Under the pieces are notes generated by a model. That model ran no database searches and was not told where the DNA came from. It was given only the letters and a program-made list of their open reading frames with translations. A stretch of 48,580 bases of DNA from Paenibacillus sp. HW567 (GTDB taxonomy: Bacteria > Bacillota > Bacilli > Paenibacillales > Paenibacillaceae), in NCBI RefSeq assembly GCF_000374185.1, contig NZ_KB910518.1:6074359-6122938 (forward strand), written 5' to 3'. A program made the translations under genes and the position numbers. How positions within the stretch are numbered: position 1 is the stretch's first letter; each line of letters begins with the position of its first letter. Of this stretch, positions 31,066 through 38,644 are shown piece by piece.

Positions 31066-31557
31066 TTGAAGAAGAAGCTAGCAGCAGCACTACTGAGCTT
31101 TTCCATTGTTCTTACTATCGGAGCAGGAAGCGCTTTCGCGGACTCCAAAATGGATCAAGTTATCGACAAGGCCATCGGAACCAAATATGTATCCGGCGGT
31201 ATCTCGACAAACGGTTTTGATTGCTCCGGATTTACAATGTACGTTTTTGATAAGATCGGCATCAACCTTCCACACCAGTCCGGCTCCCAATATCAGATGG
31301 GCACAACCGTTTCCCGTGACAATATCAGACCGGGAGATCTTGTATTCTTCAATACAAACGGAAGAGGCGTATCCCACGTTGGCATTTATGTCGGTGACGG
31401 CAAATTCGCACACGCATCGTCCAAACGCGGCGTAACTGTTAGTTCTCTGAATGACAGCTACTACGTTAACCGCTACGTTGGCGCCAAACGAATCATGAGC
31501 ACAGATGCTTATCAGGCCGTAGCTTCCGATTCCCAAGACAATGACGATGTACAATAA
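31066..31557 (+). CDS. Secreted NlpC/P60 cell-wall hydrolase, copy 2
   Basis: The 163-residue paralogue of the gene at 30045 has a signal peptide ending near GSAFA and catalytic C53 (FDCSGF), H104 (SHVGIYVG) and H116 (KFAHAS), the complete Cys-His-His set. The two proteins are alike along their whole length, including the C-terminal VGAKR-IMST and YQAVA blocks. Copy 2 ends in a short acidic tail. The start is TTG. It has its own riboswitch and terminator, so the whole switch-plus-gene unit was duplicated. Confidence 0.94.
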   Translation: MKKKLAAALLSFSIVLTIGAGSAFADSKMDQVIDKAIGTKYVSGGISTNGFDCSGFTMYVFDKIGINLPHQSGSQYQMGTTVSRDNIRPGDLVFFNTNGRGVSHVGIYVGDGKFAHASSKRGVTVSSLNDSYYVNRYVGAKRIMSTDAYQAVASDSQDNDDVQ

Positions 31558-31569
31558 AATGTCATAAAG

Positions 31570-31621
31570 CAAGCTCTTCTCCAGGATTTTATCGAAATCT
31601 TGGAGGAGGGCTTGTTTTTTT
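31570..31621 (+). terminator. Terminator of NlpC/P60 copy 2
   Basis: A long stem starting CAAGC...CTCCAGGATTT pairs with AAATCTTGGAG...GCTTG and is followed by seven Ts. Confidence 0.92.
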
Positions 31622-31747
31622 GTCTACATTAAATACTTACCTTCAATATATTAACTCCCCCTTAAAGTTTGTGCATCGAAAAGAGACTGTATTGTATATA
31701 ATTAGATAAACAAGGTTTTGTTGACTTGAAAGGAGGTCGGTGGCCTT

Positions 31748-32233
31748 ATGATGAGTTCCCCGGTAACTTTTCACGTTGTGCCTATGGAAGTCACACACGC
31801 CGCAGAAATCAGCGAATGGAATTACAATCCCCCGTACAATATCTACGGATGGATGCCCTGGGAGCAAATGCAGGCTTTGGGCATTGAATTCGGTGATCCG
31901 CGGCTGCGAAGCGAACAATACGTGTCCATAGTAAATGGGCAAGGCTCCCTTTGCGGATTTGCACAGCTATTCCCTATGGAAGGTGTAGTGCGGCTGGGCA
32001 TTGGCATGCGTCCCGAGCTGTGCGGGCAAGGGATGGGACATCTGTTCACAGATGCTGTCGTTAAGGCAGCCCGGGCCCGTTATCCAGAGCGCGAGATTGA
32101 CCTTGAGGTGCTGACCTGGAACCAGCGGGCCATCCGTGCTTACCAGAAAAGCGGGTTCACTATAACCGACACCTATGAACGCCGGACCCCAACTGGCGAC
32201 AAGCCATTTTACTGCATGGTCTATGACAAATAA
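31748..32233 (+). CDS. GNAT family N-acetyltransferase
   Basis: The 161-residue protein has a clear acetyl-CoA loop, GMRPELCGQGMGHLF (residues 86-100, pattern Q/R-x-x-G-x-G). Later, LEVLTWNQRAIRAYQKSGF (119-137) is the typical GNAT C-terminal strand-helix. The substrate is unknown. AAAGGAGGT lies about 10 nt before the ATG; a second ATG follows immediately at 31751. It stands alone between the hydrolase terminator and a broken cytochrome gene. Confidence 0.88.
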   Translation: MMSSPVTFHVVPMEVTHAAEISEWNYNPPYNIYGWMPWEQMQALGIEFGDPRLRSEQYVSIVNGQGSLCGFAQLFPMEGVVRLGIGMRPELCGQGMGHLFTDAVVKAARARYPEREIDLEVLTWNQRAIRAYQKSGFTITDTYERRTPTGDKPFYCMVYDK

Positions 32234-32305
32234 AAGCGTTCACTTTTTTGACACAAATTTTATGATAACGCTTTACCTTCTTGTATAATGTAGGAAGCAG
32301 CTTAC

Positions 32306-32560
32306 ATGGAGGGGACGATGCCGGTGGTCGAGCTGGATGCGGCGAGTGCGGAGTCAATGGTTAAGCTCAATTGCATCACCTGCCACGGCGATCAGCTTCA
32401 GCGGTGTAGGACCGGATCTCCAGCAAGAAGGCGGCAAGCATGATGCAGAGAGAATCTTCGGTATCGTAACCAAGGGACGCGGGCAAATGCCCTCCTTCAA
32501 AGAAAAGCTGAAACCCGAGGAGATTGCGAATGTCGCAGGTGGCTTGCCGAGAAAAAATAG
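32306..32560 (+). pseudogene. Cytochrome c gene with three lesions
   Basis: The frame from ATG 32306 or 32318 reads VVELDAASAESMVKLN and then the heme site CITCHGDQL. A one-base insertion near 32397 shifts the frame. The next frame reads SGVGPDLQQEGGKHDAERIF and on to GRGQMPSF and IANVA, the rest of a class I cytochrome c with the distal methionine in MPSF. A one-base loss near 32540 shifts it again, and the final frame gives WLAEKK and stop TAG at 32560. The signal or lipoprotein segment is missing at the N-terminus. GGAGGGG precedes the start. One error could be sequencing; two shifts and a missing leader mean a dead gene. Confidence 0.85.
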
Positions 32561-32581
32561 CTTTTTGCACTGCAGACACAA

Positions 32582-32627
32582 AATGCCCAGCAAGGATGCA
32601 GCAGCTCCTATGCGTGGGCATTATTTT
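32582..32627 (+). terminator. Terminator after the cytochrome c pseudogene
   Basis: AATGCCCA (32582-32589) pairs with TGGGCATT (32615-32622), then ATTTT. It is still intact although the gene is dead. Confidence 0.75.
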
Positions 32628-32673
32628 ATATAATAATTTAAAATAATCTACGCTATCCCTTGGATTAAGTATG

Positions 32674-32961
32674 CTAACGGGTCTTCTCAAAGGCTTCATT
32701 AAATTCATGAGCTTCACGAATATCAAGCGCTGTAATTCCGCATTCCTCATCTGCAGACAGCCGCAGCGTGACGGTCTTGTAATCAATTGTAATATGCGGA
32801 TGGTGCTCGAAGGCTTCCGATATGGCCGCTACCTCATCCACGAATGCAATGCCCTTCATATATTCACTGAACACGTATTTACGCACCATCTTACTCTTCT
32901 CCAGCTTCCAGCCCTCCAGCTTGCCTACCTGCTCCCGCAGCTCTTCCTCCGTAAATTGCAA
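32674..32961 (-). CDS. Pterin-4a-carbinolamine dehydratase family protein
   Basis: The 95-residue protein has the family motif EHHPHI (residues 52-57) with H53, H54 and H56, followed by the strand ITIDYKTVTLRL. The enzyme dehydrates 4a-hydroxytetrahydropterin after aromatic amino acid hydroxylation. No phenylalanine hydroxylase is in the window, and many bacterial members may work in molybdopterin-related or other roles. The start is TTG, 7 nt after GGGAGG. It stands as a single gene. Confidence 0.9.
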   Translation of the reverse strand: MQFTEEELREQVGKLEGWKLEKSKMVRKYVFSEYMKGIAFVDEVAAISEAFEHHPHITIDYKTVTLRLSADEECGITALDIREAHEFNEAFEKTR

Positions 32962-32989
32962 TGTTCTTCCTCCCTTACTTGATTTGCAT

Positions 32990-33028
32990 TAAACAAAACA
33001 TCCCTCAGCTTATAAAGTCCAAGGGATG
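32990..33028 (-). terminator. Terminator of the hypothetical gene at 33155
   Basis: On the minus strand CATCCCT pairs with AGGGATG over a 16-nt loop, followed by TTTTGTTT. It lies between that gene and the dehydratase gene. Confidence 0.65.
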
Positions 33029-33154
33029 CGCCAGGATGAAGGCTTTTTTTCGGTTTAATGTATTCATAAATCCCGGCAAATAGTACTCTGCTCCATCAAT
33101 TTTACCACGATGCGAAGGCTGCGGGCAAACCACTCTCAGGCTGCAGCCTGTCTC

Positions 33155-33496
33155 CTAGACCAGAAGGACCGAGGCCAAATCCTCTTCTCCAAGCAGAATG
33201 TTAATCCGGTGCGTATCCTTATCGTAGATCACAACACCGCTGCCAACCTCTATAACCGGCTCATTGCCCAGGGCATAGAACAGGTCCTCGGCAAGCGCTT
33301 CCCAGACCTCCAGCTTCGATTCCTGCGGCAGCTCCTGCCACTCCTCAGGCTCCATCTCAAAAAATAAATACCCGTCCGAAATCCTTCCTACCGCTTCTGT
33401 CAGTTCACTCAAAATTTCGCTGTAATCTCTGCCATGCTTCACACCCACGTCAATCACTCCGTTTTCTCCACAGATGAATAATATTACCCTACTCAT
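33155..33496 (-). CDS. Hypothetical acidic protein
   Basis: The 113-residue acidic protein has no signal, membrane segment or recognised motif. Its middle (EPEEWQELPQESKLEVWEAL) looks helical and the ends look beta. The start is uncertain: the ATG at 33496 has no ribosome binding site, and a TATAAT sits directly over it on the same strand, so transcription would begin inside the frame or a shorter form starts at a GTG near 33450. Base composition and frame length support real coding. It is a single gene, upstream of motA on the other strand. Confidence 0.6.
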   Translation of the reverse strand: MSRVILFICGENGVIDVGVKHGRDYSEILSELTEAVGRISDGYLFFEMEPEEWQELPQESKLEVWEALAEDLFYALGNEPVIEVGSGVVIYDKDTHRINILLGEEDLASVLLV

Positions 33497-33648
33497 TATA
33501 GCCGAAAAAATGACTTCACAAAAAAGGGAATGCTGTCGATAAATAAGAATATACGTTATTGGTCAGACAGAGTGTCCCACCGCTGTTCATGGATGATACA
33601 CGCGGTATAGTCGGATCACTTCCTAATTCTCATGGACGAGGTGCGTAA

Positions 33649-34449
33649 ATGGAAATTTCAACAATACTTGGTTTGATTTTTGGTTTCGTTACAATAGTAT
33701 GGGGGATGTTTCTTAAAGGCGCGCCGTTAGCTGCCTTGGGAGCACCCGCAGCTTACGTAATCATTCTGTTGGGTACAGCCGCATCAATATTTATGGCTTT
33801 CCCCTTCTCTGAAGTCAAGAAAGTCCCTAAATTGTTCAAAATAATATTTGTTAGAAAGAAAATGGTCAGTAAAACGGAACTGATCAGCATGTTCATGGAA
33901 TGGGCTTCTATTACCCGCCGTGAAGGCTTGCTTGCCCTGGAATCCAAGGTCGATGAAATTGAAGACAATTTCCTTCGAAACGGCATGCGGATGATTATCG
34001 ACGGTAACGACCAGGAGTTTGTCCGCGATGTACTGATGGAAGATATTCACGCTACAGAGGATCGGCATAAGGCCGGTGCACTGATTTTCTCACAAGCAGG
34101 TATGTACGCACCAACGCTTGGCGTGCTCGGGGCCGTTATCGGGCTGATTGCCGCACTTTCCGATATGAGTGCAGTTGAGAAACTGGCTCACGCCATCGGG
34201 GGGGCCTTCATTGCCACCATAGTCGGTATCTTTACAGGTTATGTGCTTTGGCATCCAATTTCCACCAAGCTGAAGCGGCTCTCCAAAGGCGAAATTGAGA
34301 TCAGACTAATGATGGTGGAAGGACTGCTATCTATCCAGTCCGGGGTATCAACCATTGCCATCAACCAGAAGCTTTCCGTCTTCCTTACACCTTCTGAGCG
34401 CGCGAAGCTGTCTGACAAGGAGGGGGCTTCGAGTGAGCAAAAAGACTAG
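33649..34449 (+). CDS. motA: Flagellar motor stator protein MotA
   Basis: This is the stator subunit that surrounds MotB and couples ion flow to flagellar rotation. The 266-residue protein has four membrane segments (about residues 5-22, 33-51, 152-172 and 182-203) and a cytoplasmic loop with the conserved charged stretch SITRREGLLALE (87-98), which contacts FliG. The second conserved proline region is YAPTLGVLGAVIGL (153-166). GAGGTG precedes the ATG. The end overlaps motB by 17 nt. Whether the pair is the proton (MotAB) or sodium (MotPS) type cannot be decided by eye, so the symbol is provisional. Confidence 0.92.
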   Translation: MEISTILGLIFGFVTIVWGMFLKGAPLAALGAPAAYVIILLGTAASIFMAFPFSEVKKVPKLFKIIFVRKKMVSKTELISMFMEWASITRREGLLALESKVDEIEDNFLRNGMRMIIDGNDQEFVRDVLMEDIHATEDRHKAGALIFSQAGMYAPTLGVLGAVIGLIAALSDMSAVEKLAHAIGGAFIATIVGIFTGYVLWHPISTKLKRLSKGEIEIRLMMVEGLLSIQSGVSTIAINQKLSVFLTPSERAKLSDKEGASSEQKD

Positions 34450-35248
34450 ACATGAGGAGCACGAAGAGCATGCCGATGAATCCTGGCTATTGCCTTATTC
34501 GGATCTAATGACCCTTCTGGTCGCCTTGTTCCTCGCTATGTACGCTATGAGCGCTACAGATGCCAAGAAATTTGAAGAAATGGCCCAGGCCTTCAAATCC
34601 GTATTTACCGGTGGAGGCGGAGTGCTTGAATATAAATCAGATGCTCCTACGAATACCCAGCTTGACCAGGGAAAAGAAGAAAAAATGAACAATGTGATGT
34701 CCGATAATACCGGAAAAAACGAATTGAACAAGCTCAAGCAGAAAGAGCAAGAGGATCTGGAGAAGCTGAAGAAGCAGTTTGATCAGTATATTAAGAACAA
34801 TGGGCTGACCGATCTGCTCAGCACCAAGCTGAATCAATCGCAGCTAATGATTACCATCAGCGACAACGCTTTGTTCGCTTCCGGGCAAGCATTCGTTAAG
34901 GATGACTCCCGTCAGCTTGCGAAATCCATCTCGAACATGCTGCAGGAATTTCCCGATTATGAAGTGCTGGTACAGGGGCATACGGACAACGTTCCAATCT
35001 CCAACAGCAGCTACCCCTCCAACTGGGATCTCAGTGTGGCACGCTCGCTGCAATTCATGAAGATTCTGCTGCTGAATCCCAATTTGAACCCGGTGAAGTT
35101 CAGTCCAATCGGATATGGTGAATATCATCCGATTGCTACCAATGCTACACCTGAAGGCCGTGCCAAGAACCGCCGCGTGGAAGTATCCATCCTTCGTAAA
35201 TATCAGGATGCGACACAAACCACGAACGTTCCCACTTCCGGCAATTAG
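34433..35248 (+). CDS. motB: Flagellar motor protein MotB (OmpA-like)
   Basis: The 271-residue partner of MotA has a short basic-acidic N-terminus and a single membrane helix (about 25-45). The ion-carrying aspartate is D24 in LPYSDLMTLL. A plug/linker rich in Lys, Glu and Gln (about 80-125, coiled-coil-like) follows, then an OmpA-type peptidoglycan-binding domain (VQGHTDNVP, and GYGEYHP through NRRVEVSI). The GTG at 34433 follows AGGAGGGG with a 7-nt gap and lies inside the end of motA, implying coupled translation. The longer frame from 34355 is only motA read in another frame. Confidence 0.93.
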   Translation: MSKKTRHEEHEEHADESWLLPYSDLMTLLVALFLAMYAMSATDAKKFEEMAQAFKSVFTGGGGVLEYKSDAPTNTQLDQGKEEKMNNVMSDNTGKNELNKLKQKEQEDLEKLKKQFDQYIKNNGLTDLLSTKLNQSQLMITISDNALFASGQAFVKDDSRQLAKSISNMLQEFPDYEVLVQGHTDNVPISNSSYPSNWDLSVARSLQFMKILLLNPNLNPVKFSPIGYGEYHPIATNATPEGRAKNRRVEVSILRKYQDATQTTNVPTSGN

Positions 35249-35262
35249 ATTGTTGTACTATC

Positions 35263-35316
35263 GAACAAAGAGCTGATCTGAAGTGTCTTCTTAAGCATCA
35301 GATCAGCTCTTTGTTC
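35263..35316. terminator. Bidirectional terminator between motB and the pseudouridine synthase gene
   Basis: A perfect 19-bp stem (35263-35281 with 35298-35316) starts GAACAAAGAGCTGATC. Its TTTGTTC edge on each strand suits the converging transcripts. Confidence 0.85.
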
Positions 35317-35321
35317 TTTGC

Positions 35322-36023
35322 TTACTGCAGTTGGTAGTTCAGATTAGCTCCCAGCTCCTGCTTCTCCTGCACAGTCAGCTCACGCCACTGCCCTGTTTTC
35401 ATGGCTCCAAGACGAATATTCATGATCCGAATGCGCTGCAGCCGTCTGACCTCATACCCAAACGCCGTACACATCCGGCGGATTTGCCGGTTCTTGCCTT
35501 CTGTGAGAATAATGCGGAAGACCCGCTCGCTCACCCGCGTCACTTCACAGGGCAGCGTGCGCCCGCCGAGTATTTTGACGCCGCTCGACATCCCCGTAAT
35601 AAAGGCCGGCGTAATAGGGCGGTCTACAGTGACTATATATTCTTTCTCATGCTTGCCTTCCGCCCGCAATATTTTATTGACGATATCCCCATCATTCGTA
35701 AGCAGGATTAATCCTTCGGAATCTTTATCCAGCCGGCCGATCGGAAAGATCCGCTCATGATGTCCAACGAAATCGACAATATTGCCCTGAATATGGGCTT
35801 CTGTGGTAGACGTGATACCCACAGGCTTATTCAGAGCGATGTATACCACCTTGCTTCCCGTTTCAAGAAGCTTGCCGTCTATTCGCACCTCATCCCCCGT
35901 CTCGGCCTGGCTGCCCAGCACAGCACGCTCTCCGTTGATCGTAACCCTGCCGCCTTCCACCAGCTTGTCTGCTTCACGGCGTGAACAGTAACCTGTCTCA
36001 CTGATGAACTTATTAATCCTCAT
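35322..36023 (-). CDS. rRNA pseudouridine synthase, RluB/RluF type
   Basis: The enzyme converts a uridine of 23S rRNA to pseudouridine. The 233-residue protein has an N-terminal S4 RNA-binding domain (INKFISETGYCSRREADKLV, about 3-22) and the catalytic aspartate D99 in GRLDKDSEGL. The MRINK start and shape resemble RluF. The ATG at 36023 is 8 nt after GGAGTG; the frame runs to 36047 but without a better site. The start overlaps the end of the sensor kinase gene by 11 nt, so the two are coupled. Confidence 0.9.
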   Translation of the reverse strand: MRINKFISETGYCSRREADKLVEGGRVTINGERAVLGSQAETGDEVRIDGKLLETGSKVVYIALNKPVGITSTTEAHIQGNIVDFVGHHERIFPIGRLDKDSEGLILLTNDGDIVNKILRAEGKHEKEYIVTVDRPITPAFITGMSSGVKILGGRTLPCEVTRVSERVFRIILTEGKNRQIRRMCTAFGYEVRRLQRIRIMNIRLGAMKTGQWRELTVQEKQELGANLNYQLQ

Positions 36024-38340
36024 GTATGTCTTCACTCCGTTCTTCATTCATACTCTGCCCGGGAGCAACCTCGCCAGCCGCAGGCAGCTTAATTGTAACT
36101 TCAGCCCCACATCCGTATTCACTGCGGATTTCCATACTGCCTTTATGGGACTGTATAATCCGCTGGCTGACCATCAGCCCGAGTCCGGTTCCCGTCTCCT
36201 TGTTGGTGAAGAAGGGCTCACCGAGCTTGGGCAGCATCTCCTCAGGAACGCCTACTCCCTCATCGGAAATCACTATGATTACATAACCGTCAACCGTGTC
36301 CTGCTCCAGTGTAATTGTGCCGCCTTCAGGCATAGCTTCAATCGCATTTTTGACGACATTGATGAATACCTGCTTAAGCTGATTCTCCTCACAGTGTACT
36401 GTTGCCGGCAGCTTGGAGAACTTGGTCTCGAACTCTATTCCAAATAGATGCGCCTGGCTGCTCAAGAGAGAGACCACATCACCAAGGATGTGCCTAACAT
36501 CCTTCTGCTGAAAATGAACGGCCTGGGGCTTGGCCAGAATCAAGAATTCACTGACAATAAGATTTATCCGTTCCAGTTCCGAGAGCATAAGCTCAACATG
36601 AAGCGGCACCAAAACCTTTTTCTCCTGCTGAAGCTGCAGAAATCCCCGCAGTGTGGTCAGCGGATTTCGGATTTCATGCGCAACCCCGGCGGCAAGCTGC
36701 CCAACTGTAGTCAGCTTCTCGGAACGTCTCAGCAGCTCCTCAATCCGGTTCCGTTCCGTCATATCGCGCGATACATGAACAAAGGACTGTGGCTTTCCTT
36801 CCTCATCGCGGATAATCGAGGTGCTGACGCTAACTTCAACGAGCGAGCCGTCACGTTTGAGCCTTATCGTCTCCAGTGGAGGCAGAACTGTTCCGTTCTT
36901 CAGCTCCTTCAGCCTGGTCTCTTCCTGCTTCTGGGCTGTAGCAGGCACCAGATAAGGCGTCCTGGGTAATTCATCGGTCGCACTCCAGCCGTATAGCTCT
37001 TCAAAAGCCCGGTTTGTACTGATAATCCGGCCATCCATATCCATCGTATGAATGGCATCAGAGGTACCGTTGATTACCGACTCCAGACGTTCCTTGACTG
37101 CCCGGTTCTCTTCCAGCGTCTGCCCCAGCCGGTTGGTATGCTGCAGCAGATGTGAGGTCATGGCATTAATCCGGTGGGCCAGTTGCCCCAGCTCATCACG
37201 GCTGTCTACTTTTAACGGAGTTTCGAACCTGCCTCTGGCCACATCGTTTACCTTTGCCAGTATATCCTTAATCGGCCGGGTAACAATACCCGCCAGAGCA
37301 TAGCTCACGACAAAAAAGGCTACAAGCAGTATAACTGAAGTGCTGACATTATTGATCAACTGCTTCTTGATGACGGAAGAAATGACCGAATAATCCATAA
37401 CCACACTGATGACATAATTCTCTGTACCCGCTTGCATAATCGGAATGAAGCTTTTGAGCACTCTTTTACCAAATGCTTGTGTATCCAGTGTGATCGGCTT
37501 ACCGCCGCTTACCGCCTCCATAACTGCCGCCTTATCCTCTTCCACGTTACCAAAGGTATAGGTGCCATATTTAATGGGACGGGTTCTCAGCTTCTGATTG
37601 GCTGCATCGCTTCCATCCGGCTGCATGCTGGGTGAACCAAAGGTTTTAGGATTGATGCCTGTAATTTCCAGAATGCCCGGGTTTACCTCTTTGGACTGCC
37701 GGACGATCTCATCTGGATTCATGATTCTAATATAATCACTCACCGCTGTACTGCGAATGTAAGGATCTATAATGTAGTTTCTTGCTTTATCATAATAGTA
37801 TCCCCACTTCTCAATATACTTCGGATTGGAGGTCGAGTATTCAAACGGTCCGGACCAGAAATTCTCAAAGCTCTCTCCCTGCTCAACCGACACCTCCTGA
37901 CCCGTAAACAGCTCAAGAAGAGCTACATACCAATAACCCATGCCGTTAGTAGACAGACCAAGCTCACTTGGATCTGACGATTTGGCAACTACTATATCAT
38001 CATCAGTCTTGACCAGAAGTGAAATATTAGACACACCAAGCTTATGAGTAAGCGCCAGTAGCTGCTCACTCTTCACATTCTTGATATCAGGATCAAGCTC
38101 CCTGGAGGCCAGGATAGCAGTCATCCGGAGGTTCTGGGCGATTTGGTGCTGCACATAATTAGAACTGTAACTGCTCTGCTCGACGGCAACGGCAATTTGC
38201 TTGGCGGTCATCTTCATGTTGTTTATACTTTCATTTCGAAGATTGCTCCGGGCAGCATGAAGATTAAGGGTAAAGGTAAGCGCCAAAATTAGAAGCACCG
38301 AACCAAAAATAATTGCCGATAATTTTATTTTTATGGACAA
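36013..38340 (-). CDS. Orphan sensor histidine kinase (sporulation-kinase-like)
   Basis: The 775-residue membrane kinase is built in order of: TM helix (about 8-28), a 300-residue extracellular sensor region, TM helix (332-352), HAMP (about 350-405), PAS (about 415-530), HisKA with phosphorylated H555 (AHEIRNPLTTLRGF), and an HATPase domain with N-box NVVKNAIEA, DEGVGVP and GTGLGL. The start is TTG after AGAGGTG. No response regulator gene is next to it; downstream is a pseudouridine synthase. The HisKA sequence and orphan status resemble the KinA-KinE group, which phosphorylate Spo0F. That partner is inferred, not shown. Confidence 0.92.
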   Translation of the reverse strand: MSIKIKLSAIIFGSVLLILALTFTLNLHAARSNLRNESINNMKMTAKQIAVAVEQSSYSSNYVQHQIAQNLRMTAILASRELDPDIKNVKSEQLLALTHKLGVSNISLLVKTDDDIVVAKSSDPSELGLSTNGMGYWYVALLELFTGQEVSVEQGESFENFWSGPFEYSTSNPKYIEKWGYYYDKARNYIIDPYIRSTAVSDYIRIMNPDEIVRQSKEVNPGILEITGINPKTFGSPSMQPDGSDAANQKLRTRPIKYGTYTFGNVEEDKAAVMEAVSGGKPITLDTQAFGKRVLKSFIPIMQAGTENYVISVVMDYSVISSVIKKQLINNVSTSVILLVAFFVVSYALAGIVTRPIKDILAKVNDVARGRFETPLKVDSRDELGQLAHRINAMTSHLLQHTNRLGQTLEENRAVKERLESVINGTSDAIHTMDMDGRIISTNRAFEELYGWSATDELPRTPYLVPATAQKQEETRLKELKNGTVLPPLETIRLKRDGSLVEVSVSTSIIRDEEGKPQSFVHVSRDMTERNRIEELLRRSEKLTTVGQLAAGVAHEIRNPLTTLRGFLQLQQEKKVLVPLHVELMLSELERINLIVSEFLILAKPQAVHFQQKDVRHILGDVVSLLSSQAHLFGIEFETKFSKLPATVHCEENQLKQVFINVVKNAIEAMPEGGTITLEQDTVDGYVIIVISDEGVGVPEEMLPKLGEPFFTNKETGTGLGLMVSQRIIQSHKGSMEIRSEYGCGAEVTIKLPAAGEVAPGQSMNEERSEDIHED

Positions 38341-38394
38341 GCTGTTTTTTCACCTCTTATCCGCTGGTAAATCCTAGCGGAGTGTTCAATAAAC

Positions 38395-38423
38395 ATCATA
38401 CCTTTTGCCCCTCCATTTGAAAA
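38395..38423 (-). promoter_or_regulatory. Likely sigma-A promoter of the sensor kinase gene
   Basis: On the minus strand, -35 TTTTCA (38418-38423), a 17-nt spacer and -10 TATGAT (38395-38400). A CCGCT/AGCGG hairpin lies in the leader at about 38360-38380. Confidence 0.55.
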
Positions 38424-38495
38424 GACATTTCACAGTGCTCTACGCTTCAGGAAATATTGAATTTCACTGACACTTTCTCTACAATAGATAAGAAA

Positions 38496-38589
38496 CCATC
38501 CACAGGTTATGCACATATAAACATTTTATCAAATGGCTATGTGTACAACATTGTGCATAAATCGGGCATTATCCACAGAGTTATGCACA
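38496..38589. promoter_or_regulatory. Cluster of DnaA boxes
   Basis: Four perfect TTATNCACA boxes lie within 83 bp: TTATGCACA at 38507-38515 (+), 38552-38560 (-) and 38581-38589 (+), and TTATCCACA at 38569-38577 (+). Two near matches flank them: TTGTACACA at 38540-38548 (-), one mismatch, and CCATCCACA at 38496-38504 (+), two mismatches. Between them the DNA is AT-rich. This is a density expected at an origin or a DnaA-titration site, not by chance. It occupies the gap between the divergent kinase and tadA genes. Confidence 0.85.
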
Positions 38590-38644
38590 GTTTGTTAAGA
38601 ACGAATATTTGTTCGTTGTACAAGGAAAGATTGCAGAAGGGAAG

